From: Gammaproteobacteria bacterium
GTDB taxonomy: Bacteria; Pseudomonadota; Gammaproteobacteria; Burkholderiales; Rhodocyclaceae
Length of the DNA: 64,000 bases
NCBI GenBank assembly: GCA_018828385.1
Contig: JAHJVE010000017.1
Coordinates: 106,077-170,076, forward strand
Reading direction: 5' to 3'
Within the stretch, counting starts at the first letter, position 1. Each line of letters opens with the position of its first letter. Positions 8,594-17,413 of the stretch are shown here, piece by piece. The notes under the pieces are model-generated. The model made no database searches and was not told the origin of the DNA. It was given only the letters and a program-made list of their open reading frames with translations. The translations under genes and the position numbers were made by a program.

Positions 8594-9313
8594 TCAGCCC
8601 TTGACGTGCAGCCCGCATTCCTTGGTTTCCGGATTCTCCCACCACCATCTGCCGGCACGGACATCCTCGCCCGGTGAGATGGCGCGGGTGCAGGGGGCGC
8701 AGCCGATGCTGGGGTAGAACTTGTCGTGCAGGGCGTTGTAGGGCACGTCGTTTTGCTTGATGTAGGCCCAGACTTCCTTTTCGGTCCAGTCTGACAGCGG
8801 ATTGAATTTCTCCAGGCCGTTGCCTTCGTCGTACTCGCGGAAGGGCAGGCCGGTGCGGGTGGTGGCTTGCTGGGCGCGCAGGCCGGTGATCCAGGCGCGT
8901 TTGCCAGCCAGGGCGCGTTTGAGCGGTTCGACCTTGCGGGCGTGGCAGCAGGCCTTGCGTAGCGTCACGGAGTCGTAGAAGCCGTTGATGCCGTGGTTGC
9001 GGACGAAGGCTTCGACTTCTTCGGCTTGCGGGAAGTAGATTTTGAGCTTGAGGCCGTAGTGTTTGCGCAGGGCGTCCATCAGGTCATAGGTTTCGAGCGG
9101 CAGGCGGCCGGTGTCGAGGCTGAAGATTTCGATGGGCAGCTTGGCCTTGACGATGAGGTCGGTCAGCACCATGTCTTCGGCGCCCAGGCTGTTGGCGAAG
9201 GCGGCGGTCGACCAGTTGGCGGCAATGTCGGCGAGCAGGGCTTGCACGGCCTGGGTCTTGGTGGCGACGCTGGCGGTCAGTTCGGGGGTGATGTTGAGCA
9301 GGCTGGGGGACAT
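8594..9313 (-). CDS. cysH: Assimilatory adenylylsulfate (APS) reductase
   Basis: This 239-residue cytoplasmic enzyme reduces APS (or PAPS) to sulfite with thioredoxin. It carries the Cys-Cys pair (C122, C123) and CAPC (C205, C208) that bind a [4Fe-4S] cluster in APS-type reductases, plus the catalytic ECGLH near the C-terminus (232-236). The iron-sulfur cysteines point to APS rather than PAPS as substrate. It is the last gene of the run sulfite reductase-DUF934-cysH. The open frame extends further upstream, but the family N-terminus fits the ATG at 9313, just beyond the end of the DUF934 gene. Confidence 0.93.
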   Translation of the reverse strand: MSPSLLNITPELTASVATKTQAVQALLADIAANWSTAAFANSLGAEDMVLTDLIVKAKLPIEIFSLDTGRLPLETYDLMDALRKHYGLKLKIYFPQAEEVEAFVRNHGINGFYDSVTLRKACCHARKVEPLKRALAGKRAWITGLRAQQATTRTGLPFREYDEGNGLEKFNPLSDWTEKEVWAYIKQNDVPYNALHDKFYPSIGCAPCTRAISPGEDVRAGRWWWENPETKECGLHVKG

Positions 9314-9320
9314 GATGTTC

Positions 9321-9830
9321 CTAGGCGCGGCGGCGGAATTGGGGTTGCGGCTGGGTGGTCGAGGCCTGGTAAGCATCGCTGAAGGTGCTGAAGCCGGCTT
9401 CGATGGCGTAGACCGCGTTCTTGCCATCTTTCAGCGCATAGCTGTCGAAACCGACGCGCTGCATGTAGAAAAGCTGGTCGTGCAGCACGTCGCCGACGGC
9501 GCGCAGTTCGCCTTGATACTTGTAGCGCTGGCGCAGCAGGCTGGCTGTCGAGTAGCCGCGGCCATCGACGAATTTCGGGAAATTGACTGCGATGACGATG
9601 AAGTAGTCGAGATCGGCGGCAATGTCCTCGACGCGCTCATCGGACTGGATGAGCAGGCCGATGCGCTTGTGGCAGGAGATGATTTCGGCCTTCCGCGCCT
9701 GCCAGACGGCGAGCGGGAAGATGACGTCGCCGGCCGGCAGGGCGACCGTTTCCGGCGTTTCGCCTTCAGCGATTTCGAGCGTTTTCCAGGTGTCGACCGT
9801 AGCACTGCCTTGTTTGATCAGTTGCGCCAT
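9321..9830 (-). CDS. DUF934 family protein linked to sulfite reductase
   Basis: This 169-residue protein matches the DUF934 family, found beside haem-type sulfite reductase in betaproteobacteria. Conserved stretches include VDTWKTL near the start, FPKFVDGRGYS and ELRAVGDVLHDQLFYM. It has no signal peptide. Its role is unproven; an accessory role in sulfite reduction is inferred from context. Its ATG overlaps the stop of the reductase by one base, so the two are translationally coupled. The first 20 codons contain a copy of the dispersed motif. Confidence 0.85.
   Translation of the reverse strand: MAQLIKQGSATVDTWKTLEIAEGETPETVALPAGDVIFPLAVWQARKAEIISCHKRIGLLIQSDERVEDIAADLDYFIVIAVNFPKFVDGRGYSTASLLRQRYKYQGELRAVGDVLHDQLFYMQRVGFDSYALKDGKNAVYAIEAGFSTFSDAYQASTTQPQPQFRRRA
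9767..9806 (+). repeat. Dispersed motif copy inside DUF934 gene
   Basis: Degenerate copy ending in GTCGACCGTAGCACT, preceded by a GATTTCGAGCGTTTTCC block. Antisense to the gene, where it encodes the ATVDTWKTLEI region. Confidence 0.6.
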
Positions 9831-11521
9831 TATGCGGCCTCCTTTTGTGCTGCCTTGGCCTTGCCGTGGGCGCGGCCTTCGTAAACGCGGTTCTTGAACG
9901 GGTCGATGCCGATGCGATCAAAGGTGTCGAGGAAACGTTCGTCGGGGTGACGGCTCTCGATATAAACCTTGATGATCTTGTCGATGACATCGGGCATTTC
10001 ATCGGCCGCGAACGAGGGGCCGATGACCTTGCCGAGTTTGGCGTCGTTGCCCTGACGGCCGCCCAGCGTGACCTGATAGAACTCGGAGTCGTTCTTGTCG
10101 ACACCGAGTACGCCAATATGGCCGACGTGGTGGTGGCCGCAGGCGTTCATGCAGCCGGAGATATTGAGGTCGATTTCGCCGATGTCGAACAGGTAGTCGA
10201 GATCGTCGAAGCGGGCCTGGATGGCGGTGGCGATGGGGATCGACTTGGCGTTGGCCAGATCGCAGAAATCGCCGCCCGGGCAGCAGATGATGCCGGTCAG
10301 CAGGCCGATGTTCGGCGTCGCCAGGCCGGCCGCTTTGGCCTTCTGCCAGACTTCGTAGAGGTCGGCCAGCTTGACGTCGGCCAGGATAATGTTCTGCTCG
10401 TGGCTGATGCGCAGTTCGCCGAAGCTGTACTGGTCGGCGAGGTCGGCGACGACGGCCATCTGCTCGGACGTGATGTCGCCCGGCGCAACGCCGTGCTTCT
10501 TGAGCGACAGCGTGACGGCGGTGTAGCCCGGCACCTTGTGCGGGTGAGTGCTACGGTCAACCCAGTTTTTGAACGATTTTTCAAATGCCAGCTTTTCGCT
10601 GAGGCCGGCATCGTCGGCGCTAAGTTTTTCGTAGGCTGGCGCGCCGAAGTGGGCAGCAACACGGTCGAATTCGGCTTGCGTCAGGGTGGCCGGGCCATCC
10701 TTGCCATGCGCCCATTCTTCTTCGACCAACTGGGCAAAGGCTTCGACGCCGAGCGCCTGGACGAGAATCTTGATGCGCGCCTTGTAGGCGTTGTCGCGGC
10801 GACCCTGACGGTTATAGACGCGGAGGATGGCTTCGCAATAGGTCAGGATGTGTTGCCAGGGCAGGAATTCGCGGACGATCTGGCCGCGGATCGGCGTCCG
10901 GCCGAGGCCGCCACCGACGATGACGCGGAAGCCTGTTTCACCGTTCTGTTCCTGCAATTGCAGGCCGATATCGTGGAACCACGTCACGGCGCGATCTTCC
11001 TTCGTCCCCGAAATGGCGATCTTGAACTTGCGCGGCAGGAAGGCGAATTCCGGGTGGAAGGTCGTCCATTGGCGGAGGATTTCAGCCAGCGGGCGCGGGT
11101 CGATCACTTCATCGGCGGCGACGCCAGCGAACTGGTCGGTGGTTATGTTGCGCAGGCAGTTGCCCGAGGTCTGGATGGCGTGCATCTCGACTTCGGCCAG
11201 TTCGGCCAGAATCTCGGGCACGTCCTCGATCTTCGGCCAGTTCAGTTGCAGGTTGTGGCGCGTCGTGAAGTGGCCGTAGCCGCGGTCGTACTTGCTGGCG
11301 ACCTGGCCGAGCTTGCGCAGCTGGGCCGAATTCATCATGGCGTAAGGCACGGCAATGCGGAACATCGGCGCATGGCGCTGGATGTAGAGGCCGTTCTGCA
11401 GGCGCAGCGGACGGAATTCGTCGTCGCTCAGCTCGCCGGCTTTCCAGCGGCGGACTTGATCGCGGAACTGGGCGACGCGCTCGTTGATCAGCTGGCGGTC
11501 GATAGCATCGTATTTGTACAT
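9830..11521 (-). CDS. cysI: Sulfite reductase, sirohaem/[4Fe-4S] haemoprotein
   Basis: This 563-residue protein has the two-fold nitrite/sulfite reductase ferredoxin-like and sirohaem domain arrangement. The cluster-binding cysteines are in CCPGGDFC and, further on, CMNACGHH. It reduces sulfite to sulfide in six electrons for cysteine synthesis. Its place directly upstream of DUF934 and cysH, and beside cysB, argues for sulfite rather than nitrite. No flavoprotein (cysJ) is visible, which is usual for this single-subunit betaproteobacterial type. A copy of the dispersed motif encodes the FKNWVDRST stretch. Confidence 0.9.
   Translation of the reverse strand: MYKYDAIDRQLINERVAQFRDQVRRWKAGELSDDEFRPLRLQNGLYIQRHAPMFRIAVPYAMMNSAQLRKLGQVASKYDRGYGHFTTRHNLQLNWPKIEDVPEILAELAEVEMHAIQTSGNCLRNITTDQFAGVAADEVIDPRPLAEILRQWTTFHPEFAFLPRKFKIAISGTKEDRAVTWFHDIGLQLQEQNGETGFRVIVGGGLGRTPIRGQIVREFLPWQHILTYCEAILRVYNRQGRRDNAYKARIKILVQALGVEAFAQLVEEEWAHGKDGPATLTQAEFDRVAAHFGAPAYEKLSADDAGLSEKLAFEKSFKNWVDRSTHPHKVPGYTAVTLSLKKHGVAPGDITSEQMAVVADLADQYSFGELRISHEQNIILADVKLADLYEVWQKAKAAGLATPNIGLLTGIICCPGGDFCDLANAKSIPIATAIQARFDDLDYLFDIGEIDLNISGCMNACGHHHVGHIGVLGVDKNDSEFYQVTLGGRQGNDAKLGKVIGPSFAADEMPDVIDKIIKVYIESRHPDERFLDTFDRIGIDPFKNRVYEGRAHGKAKAAQKEAA
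10548..10587 (-). repeat. Dispersed motif copy inside sulfite reductase gene
   Basis: On the minus strand the core GGGTTGACCGTAGCAC is preceded by a T-rich block. It is in the sense orientation of the gene. Confidence 0.6.
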
Positions 11522-11542
11522 GAAACGTCCTTGGGGAAAACG

Positions 11543-12319
11543 TCAGGCAAAAACCAGCTTGGTGCCGATGAGCACCAGCATGGCAGCCAGAATGCGGCGC
11601 AGGATATGTTCCGGCACCTTGGCGGAAACTTGGGTACCCAGCCAGATGCCGGGCAGCGAGCCGAGCAGCAGCGCACCGAGCAGCGACCAGTCGACGCCGC
11701 CGAGCATCCAGTGGCCAAGGCCGGCAACCAGCGTCAGCGGCACGGCATGGGCGACATCCGATCCGACAATGCGGACAGGAGAAAGTTTTGGGTAAAGGAA
11801 GAACAGTGCGGCAACGCCAAGCGCCCCGGCGCCGACCGACGACACGGTGACCAGCACGCCAAGCGTGATGCCAACCGCCACGGTAATCTTGCCCAGATGG
11901 CGCTGGCGCAGCGGCGAGTCATCGTGCTTGCCGGCGTATTCGCGCAGCTTGCGGCCGAACAGGATGGCGATGGCGGTCAGCATCAGGGCAAAACCGAGGC
12001 CGTGCGAAATGATCTGGCCGATGACATTGCTGCCCTTCGGCAACTGCGACAGGATGAAAACCGTAATCGCCGCCGCCGGGATGCTGCCGAGCGCCAAGCG
12101 GCGGGTGACGGTCCAGTCGATATGGCCTTTCCGGCCGTGCGCCACGGTGCCGCCGGCCTTGGTCATCGCCGCATAAAGCAGGTCGGTGCCGACGGCGGTG
12201 GCTGGCGGGACGCCGAACAGCAGCACGAGCAGCGGCGTCATCAGCGAGCCGCCGCCAACGCCGGTCAGGCCGACAATGGCGCCAACTGCAAAGCCGGAAA
12301 GGGTGTAGAGGTAATCCAT
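11543..12319 (-). CDS. TauE/SafE (TSUP) family membrane transporter, probable sulfite or sulfur-compound exporter
   Basis: The protein has about 258 residues and seven to eight hydrophobic segments. It carries the family signature GLTGVGGGSLMTPLL near the N-terminus and its partner SSVGAGALGVAAL in the second half. TSUP proteins move sulfite, sulfoacetate or other small anions across the inner membrane. Its place beside the sulfite reductase operon and opposite cysB suggests sulfite or sulfate handling. I chose the ATG at 12319 because homologues start at MDYLYTLSGF; ATGs at 12328 and 12352 are in frame, and none has a clear ribosome binding site. Confidence 0.82.
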   Translation of the reverse strand: MDYLYTLSGFAVGAIVGLTGVGGGSLMTPLLVLLFGVPPATAVGTDLLYAAMTKAGGTVAHGRKGHIDWTVTRRLALGSIPAAAITVFILSQLPKGSNVIGQIISHGLGFALMLTAIAILFGRKLREYAGKHDDSPLRQRHLGKITVAVGITLGVLVTVSSVGAGALGVAALFFLYPKLSPVRIVGSDVAHAVPLTLVAGLGHWMLGGVDWSLLGALLLGSLPGIWLGTQVSAKVPEHILRRILAAMLVLIGTKLVFA

Positions 12320-12352
12320 GGCCTGCATGTTAATCGCGGCCAATTGAATCAA

Positions 12353-12401
12353 AAAGAATATTGAGTTAGATTGTTATATCGTTAGGTTATTAGGTTGCTC
12401 C
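12353..12401. promoter_or_regulatory. Divergent promoter region between TSUP gene and cysB
   Basis: A short AT-rich spacer (TTGAGTTAGATTGTTATATC, then a GTTAGGTTATTAGGTTG direct repeat of GTTA words) between divergent genes. CysB-type regulators usually bind such AT-rich regions and repress themselves. Binding here is inferred from position only. Confidence 0.45.
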
Positions 12402-13343
12402 ATGAAACTCCAACAGCTACGCTACATCGTCGAGATCCAGCGCCAGGGACTCAATGTCTCCGAGGCCGCCGAATCGCTCTATACCTCGCAGCCGGGCATC
12501 TCCAAGCAGGTCAAGCTGCTTGAGGACGAACTCGGCGTCGCCATCTTCGAGCGCAGCGGCAAGCGTTTCACCGGAGTGAGCGAACCGGGCAAGGTGGTGC
12601 TGGAGATCGCCGAACGCATCCTGCGCGAAGCGGAAAACCTCAAGCGGGCGAGCAGCGAGTTTGCGACGGGCAGTTCCGGCCGGCTGGTCCTGGCGGCGAC
12701 CCATACCCAGGCGCGCTACGCGCTGCCGGTGGTGGTCCGCGATTTTGTCGCCCAACACCCGGACGTCAAGCTCGAAATGCACCAGGGCAGCCCGATCCAG
12801 ATCGCCGAATGGGTGGTCGCCGGCGAGGCCGACATCGGCATCGCCACCGAGTCGCTCGACCAGTATCAGCAGCTGATCACGCTGCCGATCCGCCAATGGA
12901 CGCATTGCGTCATCGCGCCGGAAGGGCATCCCATCCTTGAGTCGCAGCCGCTGTCGCTCAACGAACTGGCGAAATGGCCGCTGATCACCTACGACACGGC
13001 CTTTACCGGGCGTTCGCGCATCAACCGCGCCTTCGAGCGCATCGGTGTGCAGCCGAATGTCGCGCTGACCGCGCTCGATGCCGACGTGATCAAGACCTAC
13101 GTCAGCCTTGGCTTGGGGCTGGGCATCATTTCGGCGCTGGCTTTCGATGCCCAGCGCGACACCGGCCTGGTCGCAATCGATGCCGCCCACCTGTTCGAGT
13201 CCAATACGACGCGCCTCGCCCTGCGTCGCGGCACGTATTTGCGCCGCTACGACTACGACCTGATTTCGCTGTTTGCCCCGCATCTGTCGAAACGCGTTGT
13301 CGAAATGGCCATGCAGGGCGGCGGCGACGAATATCAGTTGTAG
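12402..13343 (+). CDS. cysB: CysB-like LysR-family regulator of sulfur assimilation
   Basis: This 313-residue LysR-type activator has an N-terminal winged helix-turn-helix at about 1-60 (MKLQQLRYIVEI, YTSQPGISKQVKLLE) and a C-terminal inducer-binding domain. The N-terminal wording is characteristic of CysB/Cbl rather than generic LysR proteins. CysB proteins sense O-acetylserine/N-acetylserine and activate sulfate reduction genes. It is read away from the TSUP gene and the cys operon, as expected for the local activator. Its 3' end overlaps the convergent nosD-like gene by ten bases. Confidence 0.9.
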   Translation: MKLQQLRYIVEIQRQGLNVSEAAESLYTSQPGISKQVKLLEDELGVAIFERSGKRFTGVSEPGKVVLEIAERILREAENLKRASSEFATGSSGRLVLAATHTQARYALPVVVRDFVAQHPDVKLEMHQGSPIQIAEWVVAGEADIGIATESLDQYQQLITLPIRQWTHCVIAPEGHPILESQPLSLNELAKWPLITYDTAFTGRSRINRAFERIGVQPNVALTALDADVIKTYVSLGLGLGIISALAFDAQRDTGLVAIDAAHLFESNTTRLALRRGTYLRRYDYDLISLFAPHLSKRVVEMAMQGGGDEYQL

Positions 13344-14560
13344 GCTTTGGCCGGCCGCATGCGCGGTGCCGTGTCGCGCAGGATGAGGGAGGGCGCCGAG
13401 AAGGGCGCCAGCCGTTCGAGGAAGTCGAGCAGTTCAAGGACCGGCGAATTGCGGAAGAACGCGGCGCTCGGGGTTTCGATCCAGATGCGGTCGGCGTAAG
13501 CGTGCAGTTCGTGCGGCTGGTCGCCGAAGCCGTCGCCATCGAGGTCGAAACCCTCGTAGGTATCCCAGGTATTGCCCCTCCAGGTGTCGTTCATCGGGTC
13601 GCCGTCGCCAATCACCGTGACCGGCCACAGGTTGCTGCGGAAAGTGTTGTCGATGGCGATATGGCCGCCCTTGGCGCCATAGAAATAGATGCCGGTAATG
13701 TTGTGGGCGATGACGTTGTTGATGAAAACGATGCGGTTGATGGCATCCATCGGCGAGTCGGCCATGATGCCGTGGGCGCAGTGCACGATTTCGTTGTCGA
13801 TGACCAGCGCCGCCGAGGTCTCCTTGAGCGCGATACCGGCGCCGGAGGCGTCCATGGCGTGCAGGATGCGGTTGCCGCGGATGATCAGGCCATCGGAGTT
13901 GAGGGCGATGATGCCGGTCGAGTTTTTCTCGAGAATGTTACGGTCAACCAGACTTCGGTGCGAAAAAAGGAAATTGAAGGCGCGCCGGCTGTCGCGGATG
14001 GTGTTGCCGGTGTAGCGGTTGAGCGGCGAATTGCTCACCGTGATGTCGCGAATCTGCGCGATGTCGTTGTTCTCGATGCGGTTGCCCGTGCTGTACCACA
14101 GGCGCAGGCCGTCGCCGCGCTCGGCCGAATCGACCGGGCGCGAGCGGATGCGGTTGTGGCGCACGACGCTGTCGGTCGTCCGGTGCAGCGAAATGCCGAA
14201 CAGCACATCCTCGATCACATTGTCCTCGATGAGTAGGCCGCTGCCTTCGGTCACCATGATGGCGCCGTCGATGGCGTCATGCGAATCGCCGCTGGCGCGC
14301 AGGGTCAGGCCGCGAATGGTCACCCCATCCGCCTTGATGGTCAGCACGGTGCCCTTGCCGCCGCCATCGACGATCACCTTGCCATTGCCTTCCAGCGTCA
14401 GCGGCTTGGTGATGCTGGCCGGGCCGCGGTAGGTGCCGGGCGGCAGGCGCAGGACGGTGCCCGGCAGCGCGGTGTCGATCCAGGCTTGCAGGGATTGGTC
14501 GGCGTGAGCCGGCAGCCAGAAAATCAGGCTGAGCGCGGCGAATAGTAAACGAATGGCCAT
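13334..14560 (-). CDS. nosD: NosD-like periplasmic beta-helix protein
   Basis: The protein has about 408 residues, a signal peptide (MAIRLLFAALSLIFWLPAHA) and a right-handed parallel beta-helix of repeated NxI/GNxI turns (IEDNVIEDV, IENNDIAQI, IRGNRILHA). NosD belongs to the NosDFY apparatus that supplies sulfur or copper for nitrous-oxide reductase maturation. No nosZ, nosF or nosY lies nearby, so either the rest is elsewhere or this copy has another role. A GTG at 14578 would extend the N-terminus by six residues; the ATG at 14560 gives the cleaner signal peptide. Confidence 0.78.
   Translation of the reverse strand: MAIRLLFAALSLIFWLPAHADQSLQAWIDTALPGTVLRLPPGTYRGPASITKPLTLEGNGKVIVDGGGKGTVLTIKADGVTIRGLTLRASGDSHDAIDGAIMVTEGSGLLIEDNVIEDVLFGISLHRTTDSVVRHNRIRSRPVDSAERGDGLRLWYSTGNRIENNDIAQIRDITVSNSPLNRYTGNTIRDSRRAFNFLFSHRSLVDRNILEKNSTGIIALNSDGLIIRGNRILHAMDASGAGIALKETSAALVIDNEIVHCAHGIMADSPMDAINRIVFINNVIAHNITGIYFYGAKGGHIAIDNTFRSNLWPVTVIGDGDPMNDTWRGNTWDTYEGFDLDGDGFGDQPHELHAYADRIWIETPSAAFFRNSPVLELLDFLERLAPFSAPSLILRDTAPRMRPAKAYN
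13934..13977 (-). repeat. Possible dispersed motif copy inside nosD
   Basis: Minus strand has GGTTGACCGTAACAT preceded by a TTTTTTCG run and a TTTCAATTTCC block, but about ten extra bases separate the two halves. It could be a diverged copy or chance. Confidence 0.35.
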
Positions 14561-14638
14561 TGCAGCGGATTTAGCCACCGCCGGCCAATTTCGGCCCCAA
14601 TCTGCATCAAGTTTTCCGGCGAAAGGCGCCGGTCAGGC

Positions 14639-15958
14639 TTATTCCCAGTATTCCGTCACTTCGCTGGCCCAGGCCGTCGCGGCGAGCAGGGCGCGGTTCA
14701 CCGTTTCCGGGGCGACGCCGGCCGCCAGCGCCGTTTCCCGCATGCGCGGCAGATCGAATTCCTCGCTGGCCTCGGCGACGGCCAGCAGTGGCGCGTAGGG
14801 GCCGCTGTGCTCAAGCAGCGCCTGCTTGATGTCGTCTGCCAGCAGCATGTCGTTGAGCGTTTCCGCCAGCGGCCGATGGAGCAACTCGCCGAGGCAGGAA
14901 AAAATTCCGGTCAGGAACAGCGGGTCGTGTGCCACGCCCGGCATCGACTGCTCGCCGAGCGCTTCCATTAGCCGGCCGCGGGTCAGCGCGTTTTCGACCA
15001 GCAACCAGTCGCCGAAATGCGGCTCGCGCACCGAAAAAAGCAGGACCGAGAGCCAGCGGGTCAGACGCTGCCGGCCGAGGATAAGCAGTGCCTGGGCCAG
15101 CGAGTCGATGCGATGGCTCAGGCCGAGGGCCGGGGAATTCAGGTAACGCAGGATGCGGAAGCTGAGCAGCGGATCCTGCTTCATCGCCTCGGCGATCTCG
15201 GCCGTCTCGGCATCGCCCTGGACTAGCCGGACAATGTTGAGCAGCAGGGCCTTGTGCGGATCGCCACTGCTTTCCGAGCGGACGCCCGACTCCGAACTGG
15301 CGAACTTGCCGTGAAAATTGTCGAAATGCCACTGCTGGCAGAAGCGCAGATCATCGATTGTCTCGACATTGCAGGCCAGCAGCTTCTTCGGCCGGTCACC
15401 CGCGCTGGCCCGCACCGCGGCGGAAAAATCGCGGGCCGTATCGGCCTCGTGGGCGGCGATGTCGATGGCAGCAAAATCGGCTTGTTGAATGACCTTGGCG
15501 AAAGCCGGGTTCTTCGGCTGGCGAAAGACACCGATCAGCAAACCGCGCTCGTGCAGCCGGTCGATCGCCGCGCAGACGATGTCCGCCTCGGCGTCGGCAG
15601 CGAGCTGGACAAGCAGGACGATATTTGACGATTTGAGACGGTCGACCGCAGCCAGGTCGAGGCTGGCGGAATTGAGCGGAATGAAGGCCAGGCTGGTGTT
15701 CCAGGCATCGCTGCTGGTGTTCAGCGTGTCGAGCAGGGTCTCGTCGAGGCTGCGCTGGACCTGATCGTCGGCATCGGCCAGGGGCGTCGACTCTTGCAGC
15801 CTGAAAACGTGGCCGGACAGGCGATTGTTGCGGTCGAAAACTGCTTCACGACGGAGAAACTGGGTGGCGGCAGTGTTGGCCGGCGCTGTCGAGGCGGGCA
15901 GGGATCCGCCGGTTTTCCCGGGTTTACCGCCGAACAGTTTTTTCAGGCTGTTGAACAC
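14639..15958 (-). CDS. HDOD-domain signalling protein with degenerate EAL-like N-terminal region
   Basis: This protein of about 439 residues has a YuxH-like arrangement: an EAL-fold region without the EAL signature (about 45-210), then an HDOD domain (about 240-420) with LLNIVRLVQGDAETAEIAEAMKQDP and LSHRIDSLAQALLILGRQRL. HDOD proteins act in stress and motility signalling without the HD metal site. The start is a GTG at 15958 with GGAGG five bases upstream. An upstream ATG would begin inside the terminator hairpin of the preceding gene. No catalytic phosphodiesterase residues are evident. Confidence 0.8.
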   Translation of the reverse strand: MFNSLKKLFGGKPGKTGGSLPASTAPANTAATQFLRREAVFDRNNRLSGHVFRLQESTPLADADDQVQRSLDETLLDTLNTSSDAWNTSLAFIPLNSASLDLAAVDRLKSSNIVLLVQLAADAEADIVCAAIDRLHERGLLIGVFRQPKNPAFAKVIQQADFAAIDIAAHEADTARDFSAAVRASAGDRPKKLLACNVETIDDLRFCQQWHFDNFHGKFASSESGVRSESSGDPHKALLLNIVRLVQGDAETAEIAEAMKQDPLLSFRILRYLNSPALGLSHRIDSLAQALLILGRQRLTRWLSVLLFSVREPHFGDWLLVENALTRGRLMEALGEQSMPGVAHDPLFLTGIFSCLGELLHRPLAETLNDMLLADDIKQALLEHSGPYAPLLAVAEASEEFDLPRMRETALAAGVAPETVNRALLAATAWASEVTEYWE

Positions 15959-15973
15959 ACTTGCCTCCACAAA

Positions 15974-16001
15974 CAAAAATGCCCACCGAAGGGTGGGCAT
16001 T
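15974..16001 (-). terminator. Rho-independent terminator of the ppiC-type gene
   Basis: The perfect ten-base inverted repeat AATGCCCACC/GGTGGGCATT with a four-base loop is followed on the minus strand by a T run. It lies 20 bases past the stop of the parvulin gene. Confidence 0.88.
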
Positions 16002-16020
16002 CTCGCATCCTGGCGAAGGT

Positions 16021-16812
16021 TTAGTCGACCTTGGCCTTGTTGCGCAGTTCCTTGACCAGGTTTTCGACCTGTTGCTGGCCGGCGCGCTGTTGCAGTTGCG
16101 GCTTGACCTGCTCGAACGGCGGCGGGGTCATCGGACGGGAGTCGTCGAGCTGGATGACGTGATAACCGAAGTCGGACTTGACCGGGGTCTTGGTGTACTC
16201 GCCCTTCTTGAGCACGACTAGGGCGTCACCAAACGGCTTGACGTAGGCTTTCGGCGAGCTCCAGCCGAGTTCGCCGCCCTTGTCCTTGGAACCGGGATCC
16301 TTCGAGGCCTTGGCCAGTTCGGAGAACTTCTCGCCCTTTTCCAGCTTGGCGATAATTGCCTTGGCTTCGTCTTCCTTTTCGACCAGCACATGGCGGGCCT
16401 TGTATTCGGTGGCGCCGAGGTTGGTCTTGATCAGGTCGTATTCGGCCTTGAGCTGAGCTTCGCTGATCGGGTGAGCCTTGACGTAGTCGCTCAGGTAGGC
16501 GCGAATGAGAACGGCCTGCTTGGCCAGTTCGATCTGGCCCTGAATGTTGGCGTTCTTGTCGAGGCCCTTCTTCTTGGCTTCCTGGGCGAGAATTTCGCGG
16601 CGGACCAGCTCTTCCTTGACGGCGTTTTGCAGTTCCGGCGAATCCGGGGCGCCCTGGGCCTTCTGCTCGGCGATGAAGGCGTTATAGACGCCTTGCGAAA
16701 TCGGCTGGCCGTTGACGGTGACGAAAGCCTTGCCCTTTTCGGCAGCAAGGGCCGGGGCGGAAACGATGGCGCCGGCGATAAGCAGAGCGGCCAGGCGGGA
16801 GAGTTTGAGCAT
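16021..16812 (-). CDS. Periplasmic PpiC/SurA-type peptidyl-prolyl cis-trans isomerase
   Basis: This 263-residue protein has a cleavable signal peptide (cleavage near APALA-AEKG), an N-terminal SurA-like helical region and a parvulin domain at about 130-235 (KARHVLVEKEDEAKAI, GGELGWSSPKAYVKPFGDALV, VKSDFGYHVIQLDD). It should assist folding of exported proteins. A Gln/Pro-rich helical tail follows. It is transcribed alone, with a strong terminator downstream. The neighbouring bolA-yciI-yciB run lies upstream on the same strand. Confidence 0.9.
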   Translation of the reverse strand: MLKLSRLAALLIAGAIVSAPALAAEKGKAFVTVNGQPISQGVYNAFIAEQKAQGAPDSPELQNAVKEELVRREILAQEAKKKGLDKNANIQGQIELAKQAVLIRAYLSDYVKAHPISEAQLKAEYDLIKTNLGATEYKARHVLVEKEDEAKAIIAKLEKGEKFSELAKASKDPGSKDKGGELGWSSPKAYVKPFGDALVVLKKGEYTKTPVKSDFGYHVIQLDDSRPMTPPPFEQVKPQLQQRAGQQQVENLVKELRNKAKVD

Positions 16813-16847
16813 TTATCTATCCTTGGGTGGAGGGAATAACGAAAAAA

Positions 16848-17114
16848 TTATACTTCACCGGGCACTTTGGCTCGGATGCTGAGCGCATGAATCCGGCCGC
16901 GCATCAGGTCACCCGCAGCATCATAAATCAAGCGATGACGGGCCATGGTACTTTTACCGGCGAATGCCTGTGCAACAATTTGTAACTGGTAGTGGCCGCC
17001 GTCACGCGCCCCGGCATGGCCGGCGTGGCGGTGCGAGTCGTCCTGGATGTCGATAGATTCCGGATGCAAGACGGCCAGTCGCTGGCGCAGCAATTCGACA
17101 GTTTCGGCACTCAC
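16848..17114 (-). CDS. bolA: BolA family protein
   Basis: This 88-residue protein has the BolA fold, with the [18 protein letters not shown] and [18 protein letters not shown] regions and a conserved C-terminal IHALSIRA. BolA proteins partner with monothiol glutaredoxins in iron-sulfur cluster handling and influence cell shape. Its first codons overlap the end of the yciI-type gene by four bases, so it is the last gene of a yciB-yciI-bolA operon. Confidence 0.9.
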   Translation of the reverse strand: MSAETVELLRQRLAVLHPESIDIQDDSHRHAGHAGARDGGHYQLQIVAQAFAGKSTMARHRLIYDAAGDLMRGRIHALSIRAKVPGEV

Positions 17115-17413
17115 GCCGGCAGAACCTTCTTGAAAGGCTTGATGACGACCTTTTCGTAGACGCCGGCGGCGATGTACGGATCGGCGTCGGCCCAGGCGCG
17201 GGCGGCTTCAAGAGAGGCAAATTCGGCGACGATGATGCTGCCCGAGAAGCCGGCCGGGCCGGGATCAGGCGAGTCGATGGCCGGGCAGGGGCCGGCCAGG
17301 ATCAAACGGGCCTCGGCTTGCAGGGCCTGCAGGCGTTCGATGTGGGCGGGGCGGGCGGCCAGGCGCTGGTCCAGTGTGCCGGTCTTGTCTTCGGCAATGA
17401 TGGCGTAGAGCAT
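17111..17413 (-). CDS. yciI: YciI-like protein
   Basis: This 100-residue protein of the YciI/DUF1330-like alpha-beta barrel family has the conserved start [10 protein letters not shown], an RPAHIERL stretch and the His/Asp-type motif region [16 protein letters not shown]. The molecular function of YciI is not established. It shares one base with the yciB stop and four bases with bolA, so the three genes form a single coupled unit. Confidence 0.88.
   Translation of the reverse strand: MLYAIIAEDKTGTLDQRLAARPAHIERLQALQAEARLILAGPCPAIDSPDPGPAGFSGSIIVAEFASLEAARAWADADPYIAAGVYEKVVIKPFKKVLPA

Noticed and set aside
9845..12364. Very long plus-strand open frame (839 codons) across the sulfite reductase and TSUP genes
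   Set aside because: It lies antisense to well-conserved cys genes. Its composition (Ala/Gly/Asp/Val-rich, no recognisable domain) is typical of antisense frames in GC-rich DNA.
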